Notes: generated by a model from the letters alone, not told the origin. 54,257 nucleotides of DNA from JAUNSR01 sp036655755 (GCA_036655755.1 JAVVPN010000011.1:1-54257); one strand, 5' to 3'. Counted from the stretch's first letter, positions 44,159 to 53,136 are shown. Made by a program: numbers and translations.

Positions 44159-45718
44159 ATGGCTTCATCCAATAAACTCACTCCCCGGCAAAAGATGATT
44201 AATCTGATGTACATTGTCTTTCTGGCAATGCTTGCATTGAATGTATCGTCCGACGTGCTCAATGGCTTTAAGCAGGTGGAAGATAGTTTGGCCAAATCAA
44301 ACGAAGGAACCCGTTCGCGCAATGAAAAACTATATGATGAATTGCGCCTGCTGAAAGAGTCGAATCCGGAAAAAGCAAGCGTGTGGTATGCCAAGGCAAC
44401 CGACTTGCGCTCCAAAACGGATTCGTTGTATGGGTATGTAGAAAACCTGAAAGAACAAATCGTAAGATATGCCGATGGTAAAGATGCGGATGTAAACAAT
44501 ATCCGTCGTCGCGATAACCTGGAGGCAACCAACTTTATCATGCTTTCGCCGGCAATGGCGGAGGGTAAAAAACTGCGTTCTGCAATCGATTCTTATCGTG
44601 AGACGCTTGTCTCGATGATTCCCGGCAAAGAACAATCGGTGATTGCAGGTTATCTTTCGACCGAAATCCCTGAAAACGGGATGGCTTCGGGTAAGAGCTG
44701 GCAGTCGGTTATGTTTGAGAATATTCCGGTTTCTGCGGCAGTGACGATTCTGACCAAAATGCAGGGCGATATCCGTAATGCCGAGGGGGAAGCCCTTTCT
44801 GTACTTAAGCTGAGTGTGGATGAGGGCGACTTGCGTGTAAACCGTATCAATGCCTTTGTGATTCCCTCTTCGAAAAACGTAATGCGCGGATCTAAATATT
44901 CGGCGCAGATCGTATTGGCTGCGATTGACTCGACGCAGACTCCCGATATCTTCGTAAACGGCAAGAAGCTCGAAACCGATGCAAACGGATATTACGAAAC
45001 GATAGCGGGAGCGGTGGGTACTCAAAGCCTGGACGGATACATCGAAGTGCCACGGGCTGACGGCTCGAAAGAGCAACTCCCTTTCTCAACTTCTTATATG
45101 GTACAGGAGCCTACGGCTACCGTTTCAAATACGATGATGAATGTAATGTATGCGGGAATCGATAATCCGGTCAGTATCTCTGTGCCGGGTATTCTCAACA
45201 GCCAGATGAATGCTTCAATGAGCAACGGTACGTTGGCGCGTTCGGGCAACGGATGGGTGGCCAAGCCAACCAAAGTAGGTCAGGAGGCAGTCATTACCGT
45301 AACCGCTCAAAACGAAGGCCGGTCGGTAGTGGTAGCGAATACTGCGTTTCGCGTACGTCAGCTGCCTGATCCGATGCCGTTTATCGCCTATCAGGATGAA
45401 AAAGGAACTGCCCGTAAATATAAAGGGGGAACTCCTTTTTCGAAAGCCTATTTATTGAAAGCCGGAGGGCTGAGTGCGGCAATCGATGACGATTTGCTCA
45501 ACGTAAGTTTCCGTGTACTGGCTTTCGAAACGGTGTTTTTCGATTCGATGGGGAATGCAATTCCCGAAATCTCCGAAGGTGCCGCTTTTTCACAAAGACA
45601 AAAAGATGCCCTACGACGTTTGAGCCGTGGCAAACGCTTCTATATTTCTCGTGTGCGTGCTGTCGGACCGGATGGTGTCGAGCGTACGCTGTCGCCAATT
45701 GAAGTGATCGTAAACTAA
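44159..45718 (+). CDS. gldM: T9SS motor protein GldM/PorM
   Basis: A 519-aa inner-membrane protein with one N-terminal transmembrane helix (KMINLMYIVFLAMLALNVS, residues about 10-28) and a long periplasmic part made of successive beta-rich domains. It starts ASSNKLTPRQKMINLMYIVFLAMLALNVSSDVLNGF, which is diagnostic. GldM spans the periplasm from GldL to the GldKN ring. It lies 27 bp after gldL and 24 bp before gldN. Confidence 0.96.
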   Translation: MASSNKLTPRQKMINLMYIVFLAMLALNVSSDVLNGFKQVEDSLAKSNEGTRSRNEKLYDELRLLKESNPEKASVWYAKATDLRSKTDSLYGYVENLKEQIVRYADGKDADVNNIRRRDNLEATNFIMLSPAMAEGKKLRSAIDSYRETLVSMIPGKEQSVIAGYLSTEIPENGMASGKSWQSVMFENIPVSAAVTILTKMQGDIRNAEGEALSVLKLSVDEGDLRVNRINAFVIPSSKNVMRGSKYSAQIVLAAIDSTQTPDIFVNGKKLETDANGYYETIAGAVGTQSLDGYIEVPRADGSKEQLPFSTSYMVQEPTATVSNTMMNVMYAGIDNPVSISVPGILNSQMNASMSNGTLARSGNGWVAKPTKVGQEAVITVTAQNEGRSVVVANTAFRVRQLPDPMPFIAYQDEKGTARKYKGGTPFSKAYLLKAGGLSAAIDDDLLNVSFRVLAFETVFFDSMGNAIPEISEGAAFSQRQKDALRRLSRGKRFYISRVRAVGPDGVERTLSPIEVIVN

Positions 45719-45742
45719 AACAGGATATTAATCGCGCTTATT

Positions 45743-46819
45743 ATGACATGCTTTAAAACAATCATATTGATAACCTCTCTTTTGTGTACGCCGGCTCTCT
45801 TTGCTCAGGTCAAAAGGGTGCAGGAGAATAAGAAAGAGACCCGTACCGGCGATATGTCGGTTCGTGCCCGCTCTTTTCTCGAATCATCGGCTCCTGCTGC
45901 TGCGGATGCGCAATGGTCGCGTGTAATTTATCGAGAGCTCGATATTACGCAGGGATCGAATGCATCGCTCTATTTCCCGGAGGAACCGATGGAGGGGCAG
46001 ACGAATTTGTTCCGGCTGATGATTAACCTGATGGCCGAGAATAAAATCAAAGGGTATGAATATCTGGACGGTCGTGAAATATTTACAGACAATTATGAGC
46101 TCAAAGTAAAGGATATGCTCGATAAGTTCCATATTCTTTATGAAGAGCAGGCAGCGCGTGGCAAATCGGCGGCGCAGTTTGTGATTGACGAGAGCGACAT
46201 CCCGTGTAATGAGGTGCAGAGCTATTATATAAAGGAGCGTTGGTCGTTTGATCAGCGAGGTTCTATGTTCTTCGCTACGATCGAGGCGATTTGTCCGATT
46301 TTGCATCGTTCGGGCGATTTCGGAGGCGAGGCTACCAAATATCCGATGTTCTGGCTCCCTTACGAATCGATTCGCCCTTACCTGACGCAACATCAGATCA
46401 TGTCGGACGGGATGAATAATGCTCCCCGCTATACATTCGACGATTTTTTTGTAATGCGTCAATACGACGGAAAGATTTATAAAACGCTTAATCTGCAAAA
46501 CAAATCATTGATGCAGCTTTATCCGCATCCCGATTCGTTGAAGATGGCGCAGGAAAAAATCGAGAAAGACCTTGTCGATTTCAAACAGTCGCTTTGGGTG
46601 CCTGATGCCGAAGCTGTAGCGAAAGCAAAAGCGGTGGCTGAAAAAAATAATCCGGAAGCCGTTTCTGAAAAAGAGGAAAGCGTCGTTGAGAAACCGGCTC
46701 GTGCTTCTGTCCGCTCAAACCCGCGGGCAAAAACTAAGTCTGAATCAGCGCCGGCACGTTCGGTAAAACGTTCTTCGGAAGGCAGTGCGCCGGTACGTTC
46801 GGTAAGAAGAACACGCTAA
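45743..46819 (+). CDS. gldN: T9SS ring protein GldN/PorN
   Basis: A 358-aa periplasmic protein. It has a signal peptide (LITSLLCTPALFAQ). The GldN core then contains WSRVIYRELDITQGSNASLYFPEEP, ESDIPCNEVQSYYIKERW and FDDFFVMRQYDGKIYKTLNLQNKS. It binds GldK to build the ring under the outer membrane. From about residue 285 the chain leaves the core and becomes a low-complexity Lys/Arg/Ser/Ala tail with an imperfect repeat SAPARSVKR/SAPVRSVRR. It is the last gene of the T9SS operon. Confidence 0.94.
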   Translation: MTCFKTIILITSLLCTPALFAQVKRVQENKKETRTGDMSVRARSFLESSAPAAADAQWSRVIYRELDITQGSNASLYFPEEPMEGQTNLFRLMINLMAENKIKGYEYLDGREIFTDNYELKVKDMLDKFHILYEEQAARGKSAAQFVIDESDIPCNEVQSYYIKERWSFDQRGSMFFATIEAICPILHRSGDFGGEATKYPMFWLPYESIRPYLTQHQIMSDGMNNAPRYTFDDFFVMRQYDGKIYKTLNLQNKSLMQLYPHPDSLKMAQEKIEKDLVDFKQSLWVPDAEAVAKAKAVAEKNNPEAVSEKEESVVEKPARASVRSNPRAKTKSESAPARSVKRSSEGSAPVRSVRRTR

Positions 46820-46839
46820 AAAACAATATTATACTGATA

Positions 46840-46921
46840 GTTCTGCATGCAGAACAAAAATACCCCATTATTGTTCTGTATGTAGAATGATAATGGGGTA
46901 TATTTGTTCTGTATATAGAAT
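46840..46921. repeat. Three 16-bp palindromes at 33-bp spacing, candidate operators
   Basis: GTTCTGCATGCAGAAC (46840-46855, perfect), GTTCTGTATGTAGAAT (46873-46888) and GTTCTGTATATAGAAT (46906-46921) start exactly 33 bp apart. The middle copy is centred in a larger inverted repeat whose 12-bp arms are 46860-46871 and 46890-46901. The array begins 20 bp after gldN and ends 16 bp before the ATPase start used here. It may serve as a set of operators, or in part as the gldN terminator. Confidence 0.7.
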
Positions 46922-46937
46922 ATTTAATTGGGGACGC

Positions 46938-48218
46938 ATGAATAAAGAGGTATTAAAACAGATTATTATAGAGAATCAGGGGTTTGTAGCCTCTATTGAA
47001 TTGGTAAAACGCAACTTGCAGATTGAACCTTTTGGTAATTATATTTTTACCGGTTCTCGGCGTGCAGGTAAAACCTATTGCCTGTTTCAGATAATACAGG
47101 GTTTATTGGAGGAAGGGATAGATAAATCCCGTATTCTGTATATTAACTTCGAGGATGAGCGTCTGATGGAAATGACGGTGAATGATCTGGCTAGCATAAT
47201 CGATGCTTACAGCGAGCTTTATCCCGACAAGCCTATTTTTTTTCTGGATGAAATACAAAACATAGAAGGCTGGGAGAAGTTTTGTCGCCGCCTTGCCGAT
47301 ATGAAATACCGTGTGTTCATAACCGGGAGCAACGCCAAAATGTTGAGTCGTGAAATGGCAACGGTGCTGGGAGGACGCTTCCTAATAAAGGAGATCTATC
47401 CTTTTTCATTTACTGAATATTTAAAAGCGAATCAGATTGAGTTAAACCCGAATTGGATGTATGGGACGGTTCGGTTTGAAGTGCGTCGATTATTTGATAC
47501 TTACTTTGTGTACGGAGGCTTTCCCGAACTGCTCAATTTTCGAGAGAAACGGATGTGGCTCGATAATGTATATCAGAAGATATTTTATAGCGATTTGATT
47601 GCCCGATATAAGATTCGTAACGAATTTGCCTTGAAGTTGCTGATTAAAAAGCTTGCAGAAAATATTCACGATGAGGTTAGTTTTTCACGGATTAAGAATA
47701 TTATTCAATCGTCGGGAACAAAGATCGGCACCAATACGGTAATCGAATATTGTGAGGCATTGGGTGAAACCTATCTTACATTTGGTCTGTCTAATTATCT
47801 GGCGAAAATTGCGGATCGCGAATCGCTGAAGAAATATTATTTTATTGATAACGGTATTCTGTCGCTGTTTCTTTTTAATCCCGATACCATCTTGCTCGAA
47901 AATATTGTCGCTGTCCATCTCAAAGAGCAGTTTGGCCAAGACTTCTATTATTTGCGGGGTGATACCGAAGTCGATTTTTACATCCCTTCCGAAAAACGGC
48001 TCATACAGGTGGCCTATAACCTGAATAGTGCCGAAACAGAAAAACGTGAATGTAACGCGTTGGTAAAAGCTATCGCGAAATTGCAGGAGCGAGAACCGGG
48101 TGAAGAAAAGCGTAACTATGAAGCTATCATAATTACGCTTGATATGGAAAAAGAGATAGAATACGAAAACCGTACAATTCGGGTCGTTCCGGTTTGGAAA
48201 TGGCTTCTATCCGAATAA
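46938..48218 (+). CDS. AAA ATPase with DUF4143 domain
   Basis: A 426-aa protein. The AAA_14 ATPase domain (residues about 30-190) has Walker A in FTGSRRAGKTYC, Walker B in PIFFLDEIQNI, and sensor FITGSNAKML. The DUF4143 part (about 200-400) includes DLIARYKIRNEFALKLL, a winged-helix-like section (SFSRIKNIIQSSGTKIGTNTVIEYCEAL), and DTEVDFYIPSEKRLIQVAYN. The last of these looks like a degenerate PD-(D/E)xK nuclease-type core. The function of this common family is unknown. A start at 46887 would place its N-terminus inside the palindromes, so 46938 is preferred. It lies downstream of the T9SS operon but is probably a separate unit. Confidence 0.85.
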   Translation: MNKEVLKQIIIENQGFVASIELVKRNLQIEPFGNYIFTGSRRAGKTYCLFQIIQGLLEEGIDKSRILYINFEDERLMEMTVNDLASIIDAYSELYPDKPIFFLDEIQNIEGWEKFCRRLADMKYRVFITGSNAKMLSREMATVLGGRFLIKEIYPFSFTEYLKANQIELNPNWMYGTVRFEVRRLFDTYFVYGGFPELLNFREKRMWLDNVYQKIFYSDLIARYKIRNEFALKLLIKKLAENIHDEVSFSRIKNIIQSSGTKIGTNTVIEYCEALGETYLTFGLSNYLAKIADRESLKKYYFIDNGILSLFLFNPDTILLENIVAVHLKEQFGQDFYYLRGDTEVDFYIPSEKRLIQVAYNLNSAETEKRECNALVKAIAKLQEREPGEEKRNYEAIIITLDMEKEIEYENRTIRVVPVWKWLLSE

Positions 48219-48221
48219 TAT

Positions 48222-49874
48222 CTATTCCGGCATGATGCCCTCTTTGGCCAGTAATTCCAAAGACAAATCCTTCAGCTTATATTTTTGAATTTTTCCGCTA
48301 GCCGTAAGCGGGAACTCTTTTACAAAGAAGATGTATTTCGGAATTTTGAAGCGGGCAATCTTACCCTTGCAAAAACCAATTACATCGCTTTCGTGCAGGT
48401 ATTCACCCTCTTTCAAGATGATAAAAGCACCCACTTGTTCGCCATATTTTTTTGACGGCACCGCCGCCACCTGCACATCCTTGATTGCCGGCAGCTGGTA
48501 TAGGAATTCTTCGATTTCGCGGGGGTAGATATTTTCGCCTCCGCGGATAATCATATCCTTGATTCGCCCCGTAATACGGAAATTTCCCGCTTCATCCATC
48601 ACACCCAGGTCGCCCGAGTGTAGGAATCCGTTCTTGTCGATGATATCGGCGGTAGCCTGGGGGTTCTTATAATATCCCTTCATCAAGTTGTATCCTTTGC
48701 AGCACATCTCGCCCTGTACTCCCGGTGCGCACTCTTCGAGAGTTTCCGGATCGATTACTTTCACGTCGATATGTGGCAGCGGACTACCTACCGTCGAGGT
48801 TTTTACTTCAAACGAATCGTTGGCGAAGCTTTGCGTCATCCCCGGAGAGGTTTCCGTCAGTCCGTATACGCTGGTGATTTCGCGCATATTCATTTTCGCA
48901 ACCACCTCTTCCATCAGCCATTGCGGGCAAAGCGCTCCCGCCATGATACCGGTGCGCAACGACGACATGTCGAACATATCGAACATCGGGTGGTGGAGTT
49001 CGGCGATGAACATGGTCGGTACGCCGTAAACCGAAGTACACTTCTCCTTATCGATCGAAGCCAATACTACCAGCGGGTCGAATTTTTCAAGCATCACCGC
49101 TGTCGCACCATGCGTTACCACCGCCATCATCCCCAGTACGATACCAAAGCAATGGAACAGAGGCACGGGCAGGCAAACCTTGTCCGCCGACGTGTAATGC
49201 ATCCGTTGTCCGATGCTGTAACCGTTGTTGGTGATGTTGAAATGGGTAAGCATCACTCCTTTCGGAAATCCGGTGGTCCCCGATGTGTATTGCATATTGC
49301 ACACCTCGTGGCAATCGAAGGTTTTTCTGATCTCGGTCAGCTCTTCGTTTTTCCGCGTACTTCCCAAAAGCAGTAGTTCGGCGGTATTATACATGCCTCG
49401 TTTCTTTTCCTGACCGATAAAAACGGCATTCTTCAGATGAGGAAACCGTTTACTGTCGGTATAGCCGCGCGGCTGCGTTTTCAGCTCGGGCAGCAACTCG
49501 TACGTCATGGCCACATAGTCGCTTTCGAACGTACCTCCCGTGATGCACAACGTATGCAGGTCGGCATGTTTCACCAGGTATTCCAGCTCGTGTTGTTTGT
49601 AATTGGTGTTTACCGTTACCAGTACGGCGCCGATTTTGGCGGTAGCAAACAAAAACGTGTTCCAATCGGGCACATTCGTCGCCCAGATACCTACGTGCGC
49701 CCCCCGGGTAACCCCGATGGCAAGCAGTCCTTTTGCCAGCTGATCGACGCGGTCGTTGAATTGTTTATAGGTAAACCGCATGTTGCGGTCGGCATATACG
49801 ATAAAATCATGGTCGGGCTGAATGGTGGCCCAATGTTCCAGCCAGTCGCCTAAAGTTTTTTCAGATAATTGCAT
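48222..49874 (-). CDS. AMP-binding acyl-CoA synthetase
   Basis: A 550-aa adenylate-forming ligase that activates a carboxylic acid to acyl-AMP and then to acyl-CoA. The P-loop motif is YTSGTTGFPKGVM. A TEYGLTET-type motif appears as SVYGLTETSPG. The hinge region has HSGDLGVMDEAGNFRITGRIKDMIIRGGENIYPREIEEFL, and the catalytic lysine is in LTASGKIQKYKL. It resembles medium- to long-chain fatty-acyl-CoA ligases; the exact chain length cannot be read. It follows the XRE-cupin regulator by 19 bp and is probably its main target. Confidence 0.9.
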   Translation of the reverse strand: MQLSEKTLGDWLEHWATIQPDHDFIVYADRNMRFTYKQFNDRVDQLAKGLLAIGVTRGAHVGIWATNVPDWNTFLFATAKIGAVLVTVNTNYKQHELEYLVKHADLHTLCITGGTFESDYVAMTYELLPELKTQPRGYTDSKRFPHLKNAVFIGQEKKRGMYNTAELLLLGSTRKNEELTEIRKTFDCHEVCNMQYTSGTTGFPKGVMLTHFNITNNGYSIGQRMHYTSADKVCLPVPLFHCFGIVLGMMAVVTHGATAVMLEKFDPLVVLASIDKEKCTSVYGVPTMFIAELHHPMFDMFDMSSLRTGIMAGALCPQWLMEEVVAKMNMREITSVYGLTETSPGMTQSFANDSFEVKTSTVGSPLPHIDVKVIDPETLEECAPGVQGEMCCKGYNLMKGYYKNPQATADIIDKNGFLHSGDLGVMDEAGNFRITGRIKDMIIRGGENIYPREIEEFLYQLPAIKDVQVAAVPSKKYGEQVGAFIILKEGEYLHESDVIGFCKGKIARFKIPKYIFFVKEFPLTASGKIQKYKLKDLSLELLAKEGIMPE

Positions 49875-49893
49875 AATTCAAATGGAGTAAGGT

Positions 49894-50469
49894 TTATACC
49901 GGAGTGTAGATTACGGCAAGTACGCGCGCTTCTTCCTCGTTGGTCGATCTTACCAGATGCGGAACAATCGAATCGTAATAGATGCTGTCGCCCGTTTCGA
50001 GCGTATAGTTTTGGTCGCCATAAGTGATCTCTACGCTACCTTCGAGTACCAGAATGAACTCTTCCCCCTCATGCGAAGAAAGAATGAAGTCTACGTCCGA
50101 TTTCGGTTCGATCTGAATCATGAACGGCTCCATGTGGCGTCCGCTCTTGTTATTGGAGAGCGACAAGTACTCCATGTGCTTGCGCGATTCGCTGTTGTTA
50201 TTTGAAAAGCTGATGCTTTGGCGGGTTTGATTGTTGCGGCATACTACCGGGCCCAGGTCGTCCTGGTCGTCCAGAAACGTGCCGACGCGTACGCCGAATG
50301 CGCGGGCCACTTTGATAAGCGGAGCCAGCGAAGGTATTTCGGTTTGTTCTTCTATCGATTTTATCTGTTCTTCGTTAAGACCACATCTTTCCCCTAATTC
50401 GGCACGGCTCAGGTTGTTCGCTTCGCGCATGGTTCTGACTCTGGTACCGACAATTTTGTTTTTCCCCAT
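49894..50469 (-). CDS. XRE-family regulator with C-terminal cupin domain
   Basis: A 191-aa transcription factor. Residues about 5-65 form an XRE helix-turn-helix (VRTMREANNLSRAELGERCGLNEEQIKSIEE). Residues about 110-188 form a cupin_2 sensor domain (EGEEFILVLEGSVEITYGDQNYTLETGDSIYYDSIVPH). Such fusions usually sense a small metabolite. The ATG at 50469 is used because a longer frame from 50523 would put an unrelated 18-residue extension across the operator-like palindrome. It is first in a two-gene operon with the acyl-CoA synthetase. Confidence 0.9.
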   Translation of the reverse strand: MGKNKIVGTRVRTMREANNLSRAELGERCGLNEEQIKSIEEQTEIPSLAPLIKVARAFGVRVGTFLDDQDDLGPVVCRNNQTRQSISFSNNNSESRKHMEYLSLSNNKSGRHMEPFMIQIEPKSDVDFILSSHEGEEFILVLEGSVEITYGDQNYTLETGDSIYYDSIVPHLVRSTNEEEARVLAVIYTPV

Positions 50470-50507
50470 AATGGTATCTGAATATATAATCTTGATAATA
50501 TGTTGAT

Positions 50508-50524
50508 TGTGATAATCTATCACA
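50508..50524. promoter_or_regulatory. Operator-like palindrome at XRE-cupin promoter
   Basis: TGTGATA-ATC-TATCACA is a perfect 7-bp inverted repeat with a 3-bp spacer. It lies 9 bp downstream of the -7 box, about at the transcription start, and 39 bp before the start codon. This is a good place for autorepression by the XRE-cupin protein. Confidence 0.6.
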
Positions 50525-50532
50525 TTTTAGGG

Positions 50533-50540
50533 CAAAAATA
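50533..50540 (-). promoter_or_regulatory. -7 box of the XRE-cupin/acyl-CoA synthetase operon
   Basis: The minus strand reads TATTTTTG, a full TAnnTTTG match. No -33 TTG is visible at 19 bp. Confidence 0.55.
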
Positions 50541-50722
50541 ATTATTTTATTAAGTAAATAGGTATAATATAGTGAAAATATGACAATAATAGAAGTTTTT
50601 AGGCATAAAAAAAGCCCCATAATAAGCGTTAAGTCGGAATGCGGTCGGGTTTCATTTGAGAGCAGTAGAAGTAACCGGCTAAAAGGACATACGCCTGAAT
50701 ATGTGGCTTTGATATAGAAACA

Positions 50723-50753
50723 AAAAAGCCTTCGAATAGTTCGAAGGCTTTTT
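50723..50753 (-). terminator. Terminator after rpsO
   Basis: A perfect 14-bp stem (50723-50736 with 50740-50753, loop TAG) with A/T tails. It lies 36 bp beyond the rpsO stop. The remaining stretch down to the XRE promoter (50541-50720) holds nothing else recognised. Confidence 0.92.
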
Positions 50754-50788
50754 CGTGTTTGTTTGCTTGTGAAAGCTTAAATTCTTTC

Positions 50789-51058
50789 TTACTTACGGAT
50801 ACCAAGTTCTTTGATGATAGCACGGTAACGCTCGATTTCTTTAGATTTAAGATAATCTAAAAGACGACGACGTTTACCTACCAACATTTTAAGAGCTCTT
50901 TCTGTGTTATAATCTTTGTGATTTGACTTCAAGTGATTAGTCAAATGAGAGATACGGTATGAAAACAATGCAATCTGCGCTTCTGGTGAGCCAGTATCAG
51001 TGTTAGACGTTCCGTATTTCCCGAAGATTTCCGCTTTTTTCTCAGCTGTTAAATACAT
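50789..51058 (-). CDS. rpsO: 30S ribosomal protein S15
   Basis: An 89-aa primary 16S rRNA-binding protein. It has MYLTAEKKAEIFGKYG, the conserved TGSPEAQIALFSYRISHLTNHLKSNHKDYNTERAL, and the C-terminal KRRRLLDYLKSKEIERYRAII. The start at 51058 gives exactly the family length of 89 aa. The longer frame from 51130 would start upstream of the promoter. Confidence 0.97.
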   Translation of the reverse strand: MYLTAEKKAEIFGKYGTSNTDTGSPEAQIALFSYRISHLTNHLKSNHKDYNTERALKMLVGKRRRLLDYLKSKEIERYRAIIKELGIRK

Positions 51059-51102
51059 TCTCTTCAGAAATTTATTTATTAAACAATAGTGTTTGAGCCG
51101 CA

Positions 51103-51110
51103 AAGGTAAG
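51103..51110 (-). promoter_or_regulatory. -7 box of rpsO
   Basis: The minus strand reads TACCTTTG, a full match, 44 bp before the rpsO start. A TTTGG at 51127-51131 could be the -33 element, at about 17 bp spacing. Confidence 0.6.
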
Positions 51111-51276
51111 TATTTGTTGTTGAATACCAAACCTTTCGCATAAAAAAACTGAGGGTAAAGACGTAATTACCAATAAAACAGAAAGCGGATATAATAAAAA
51201 CACCCAAAAAACAGTCCAAATCTTACGATTCCGTTAAAACACATTGCATTATCTTCTTACCTACGGAAAAATGTCG

Positions 51277-51284
51277 TACTTTTG
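51277..51284 (+). promoter_or_regulatory. -7 box of typA
   Basis: TACTTTTG matches TAnnTTTG, 20 bp before the typA start codon. Confidence 0.58.
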
Positions 51285-51304
51285 CGCCATTCAAAAAATA
51301 GAAT

Positions 51305-53104
51305 ATGCAAAAAATTAGAAACATTGCTATCATAGCACACGTTGACCACGGTAAAACAACATTGGTTGACAAGATGCTTTTGGCCGGACACTTATTTCGC
51401 GAGAACCAGGAAGCCGGTGAATTGATCCTCGACAATAATGACCTTGAACGTGAACGTGGGATTACGATCCTTTCTAAAAACGTTTCTATCCGTTACAACG
51501 ATTACAAAATCAATATTATCGATACTCCGGGACACTCTGACTTCGGTGGTGAAGTAGAGCGTGTATTGAACATGGCCGATGGTGTATTGCTATTGGTTGA
51601 TGCTTTCGAAGGACCGATGCCGCAAACGCGTTTCGTTCTTCAGAAAGCGATTGAGCTTGGTTTGAAACCGATTGTTGTGATCAACAAGGTGGATAAGCCA
51701 AACTGTCGCCCGGAAGAGGTGCAGGAAATGGTTTTCGATCTGATGTTCAACCTTGAGGCTACCGAAGATCAGCTGGATTTCCACACGATCTACGGTTCTG
51801 CTAAAAACGGTTGGATGGGTGAAGACTGGAAAAATCCGACTGATTCGATCGTTCCGCTTTTGGACGCTATCATCAAATATATCCCGGGACCTGAGTTTCT
51901 TGAAGGTACTCCGCAGATGCTTATCACTTCTCTTGACTTCTCTTCATACGTTGGTCGTATCGCGATCGGTCGCGTACACCGTGGCACTTTGAAAGAGGGT
52001 ATGGACGTAATGCTTTGCAAAAAAGACAACTCGATGCAGAAATGCCGTATCAAAGAACTTCACGTATTCGAAGGAATGGGTAAAGCCCGTGCCACTGAAG
52101 TAGGTTCTGGTGATATCTGTGCCGTAGTTGGGGTAGACGGTTTCGAAATCGGTGACTCTATTACCGACGTATTGAATCCTGAACCGATGGAACGTATCGC
52201 TATCGACGAACCGACAATGTCGATGACGTTTACCATCAACGACTCTCCTTTCTTCGGAAAAGATGGTAAATTCGTTACTTCTCGTCATATCAACGACCGT
52301 CTTGAAAAAGAGCTCGACCGTAACCTTGCGCTTCGCGTACATAAATCACTTGAAGCTGACGTTTGGACCGTATTCGGTCGTGGCGTACTTCACTTGTCTG
52401 TATTGATCGAAACAATGCGTCGTGAAGGATATGAGCTTCAGGTTGGTCAGCCACAGGTAATCATCAAAGAAATCGATGGTGTAAAATGTGAGCCGGTTGA
52501 AGCAATGACAATCAACTGTCCGGAAGAGTACTCAAGCAAAATGATCGACATGGTAACCCGTCGTAAGGGTGACTTGTTGATGATGGACGCACAGGGCGAC
52601 CGTGTACACATGGAATTCACTATTCCTTCACGCGGTATCATCGGATTGCGTAACAACGTACTTACTGCTTCTGCAGGTGAGGCGATCATGGCGCACCGTT
52701 TCCTTGAATACCAGCCTTGGAAAGGAAATATCGAGCGTCGTCTGAACGGTTCGATCATCGCGATGGAAACAGGTACTGCTTTCGCTTACGCGATCGACAA
52801 ACTACAGGATCGTGGCCGTTTCTTCGTATTCCCTCAGGATGAGGTATACGCAGGGCAGGTTGTAGGTGAGCACTCGAAAGAGGGTGATTTGGTTGTGAAC
52901 GTAACGAAATCGAAAAAACTTACCAACATGCGTGCTTCGGGTGCGGACGACAAGGCGAAATTGATTCCGCCGGTTGTTTTCTCTTTGGAAGAGGCGTTGG
53001 AATACATCAAAGAAGACGAATACCTAGAGGTAACTCCAAACAGCTTGCGTATGCGTAAAATCGTCCTTGACGAGAATGAACGTAAACGTACAGCTAAAAA
53101 ATAA
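51305..53104 (+). CDS. typA: Ribosome-associated GTPase TypA/BipA
   Basis: A 599-aa translational GTPase acting in ribosome assembly and stress adaptation. G1 is AHVDHGKTTL (residues about 11-20), the switch region has RERGITILSKNVS, G3 is DTPGHSDFGGEVERVL and G4 is NKVDK. The EF-G-like domains II, III and V follow, with the TypA-specific C-terminal domain (AMETGTAFAYAIDKLQDRGRFFVFPQDEVYAGQVVGEHS). The length is typical. It is a single gene with its own promoter and terminator. Confidence 0.97.
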   Translation: MQKIRNIAIIAHVDHGKTTLVDKMLLAGHLFRENQEAGELILDNNDLERERGITILSKNVSIRYNDYKINIIDTPGHSDFGGEVERVLNMADGVLLLVDAFEGPMPQTRFVLQKAIELGLKPIVVINKVDKPNCRPEEVQEMVFDLMFNLEATEDQLDFHTIYGSAKNGWMGEDWKNPTDSIVPLLDAIIKYIPGPEFLEGTPQMLITSLDFSSYVGRIAIGRVHRGTLKEGMDVMLCKKDNSMQKCRIKELHVFEGMGKARATEVGSGDICAVVGVDGFEIGDSITDVLNPEPMERIAIDEPTMSMTFTINDSPFFGKDGKFVTSRHINDRLEKELDRNLALRVHKSLEADVWTVFGRGVLHLSVLIETMRREGYELQVGQPQVIIKEIDGVKCEPVEAMTINCPEEYSSKMIDMVTRRKGDLLMMDAQGDRVHMEFTIPSRGIIGLRNNVLTASAGEAIMAHRFLEYQPWKGNIERRLNGSIIAMETGTAFAYAIDKLQDRGRFFVFPQDEVYAGQVVGEHSKEGDLVVNVTKSKKLTNMRASGADDKAKLIPPVVFSLEEALEYIKEDEYLEVTPNSLRMRKIVLDENERKRTAKK

Positions 53105-53136
53105 TACTTCTTTCAGTATCTGATTGAAGAAAATAC

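Noticed and set aside
46887..46937. Upstream in-frame start for the DUF4143 ATPase
   Set aside because: The extra 17 residues would be encoded by the palindromic repeats and are not family-like; 46938 is a better start.
46938..48218. DUF4143 ATPase as a defence or toxin-antitoxin system
   Set aside because: It is a single gene with no partner and no adjacent defence gene, so no such claim can be supported.
50629..50823. Short minus-strand frame between rpsO and the XRE regulator
   Set aside because: It runs through the rpsO terminator and into rpsO and has no family features.
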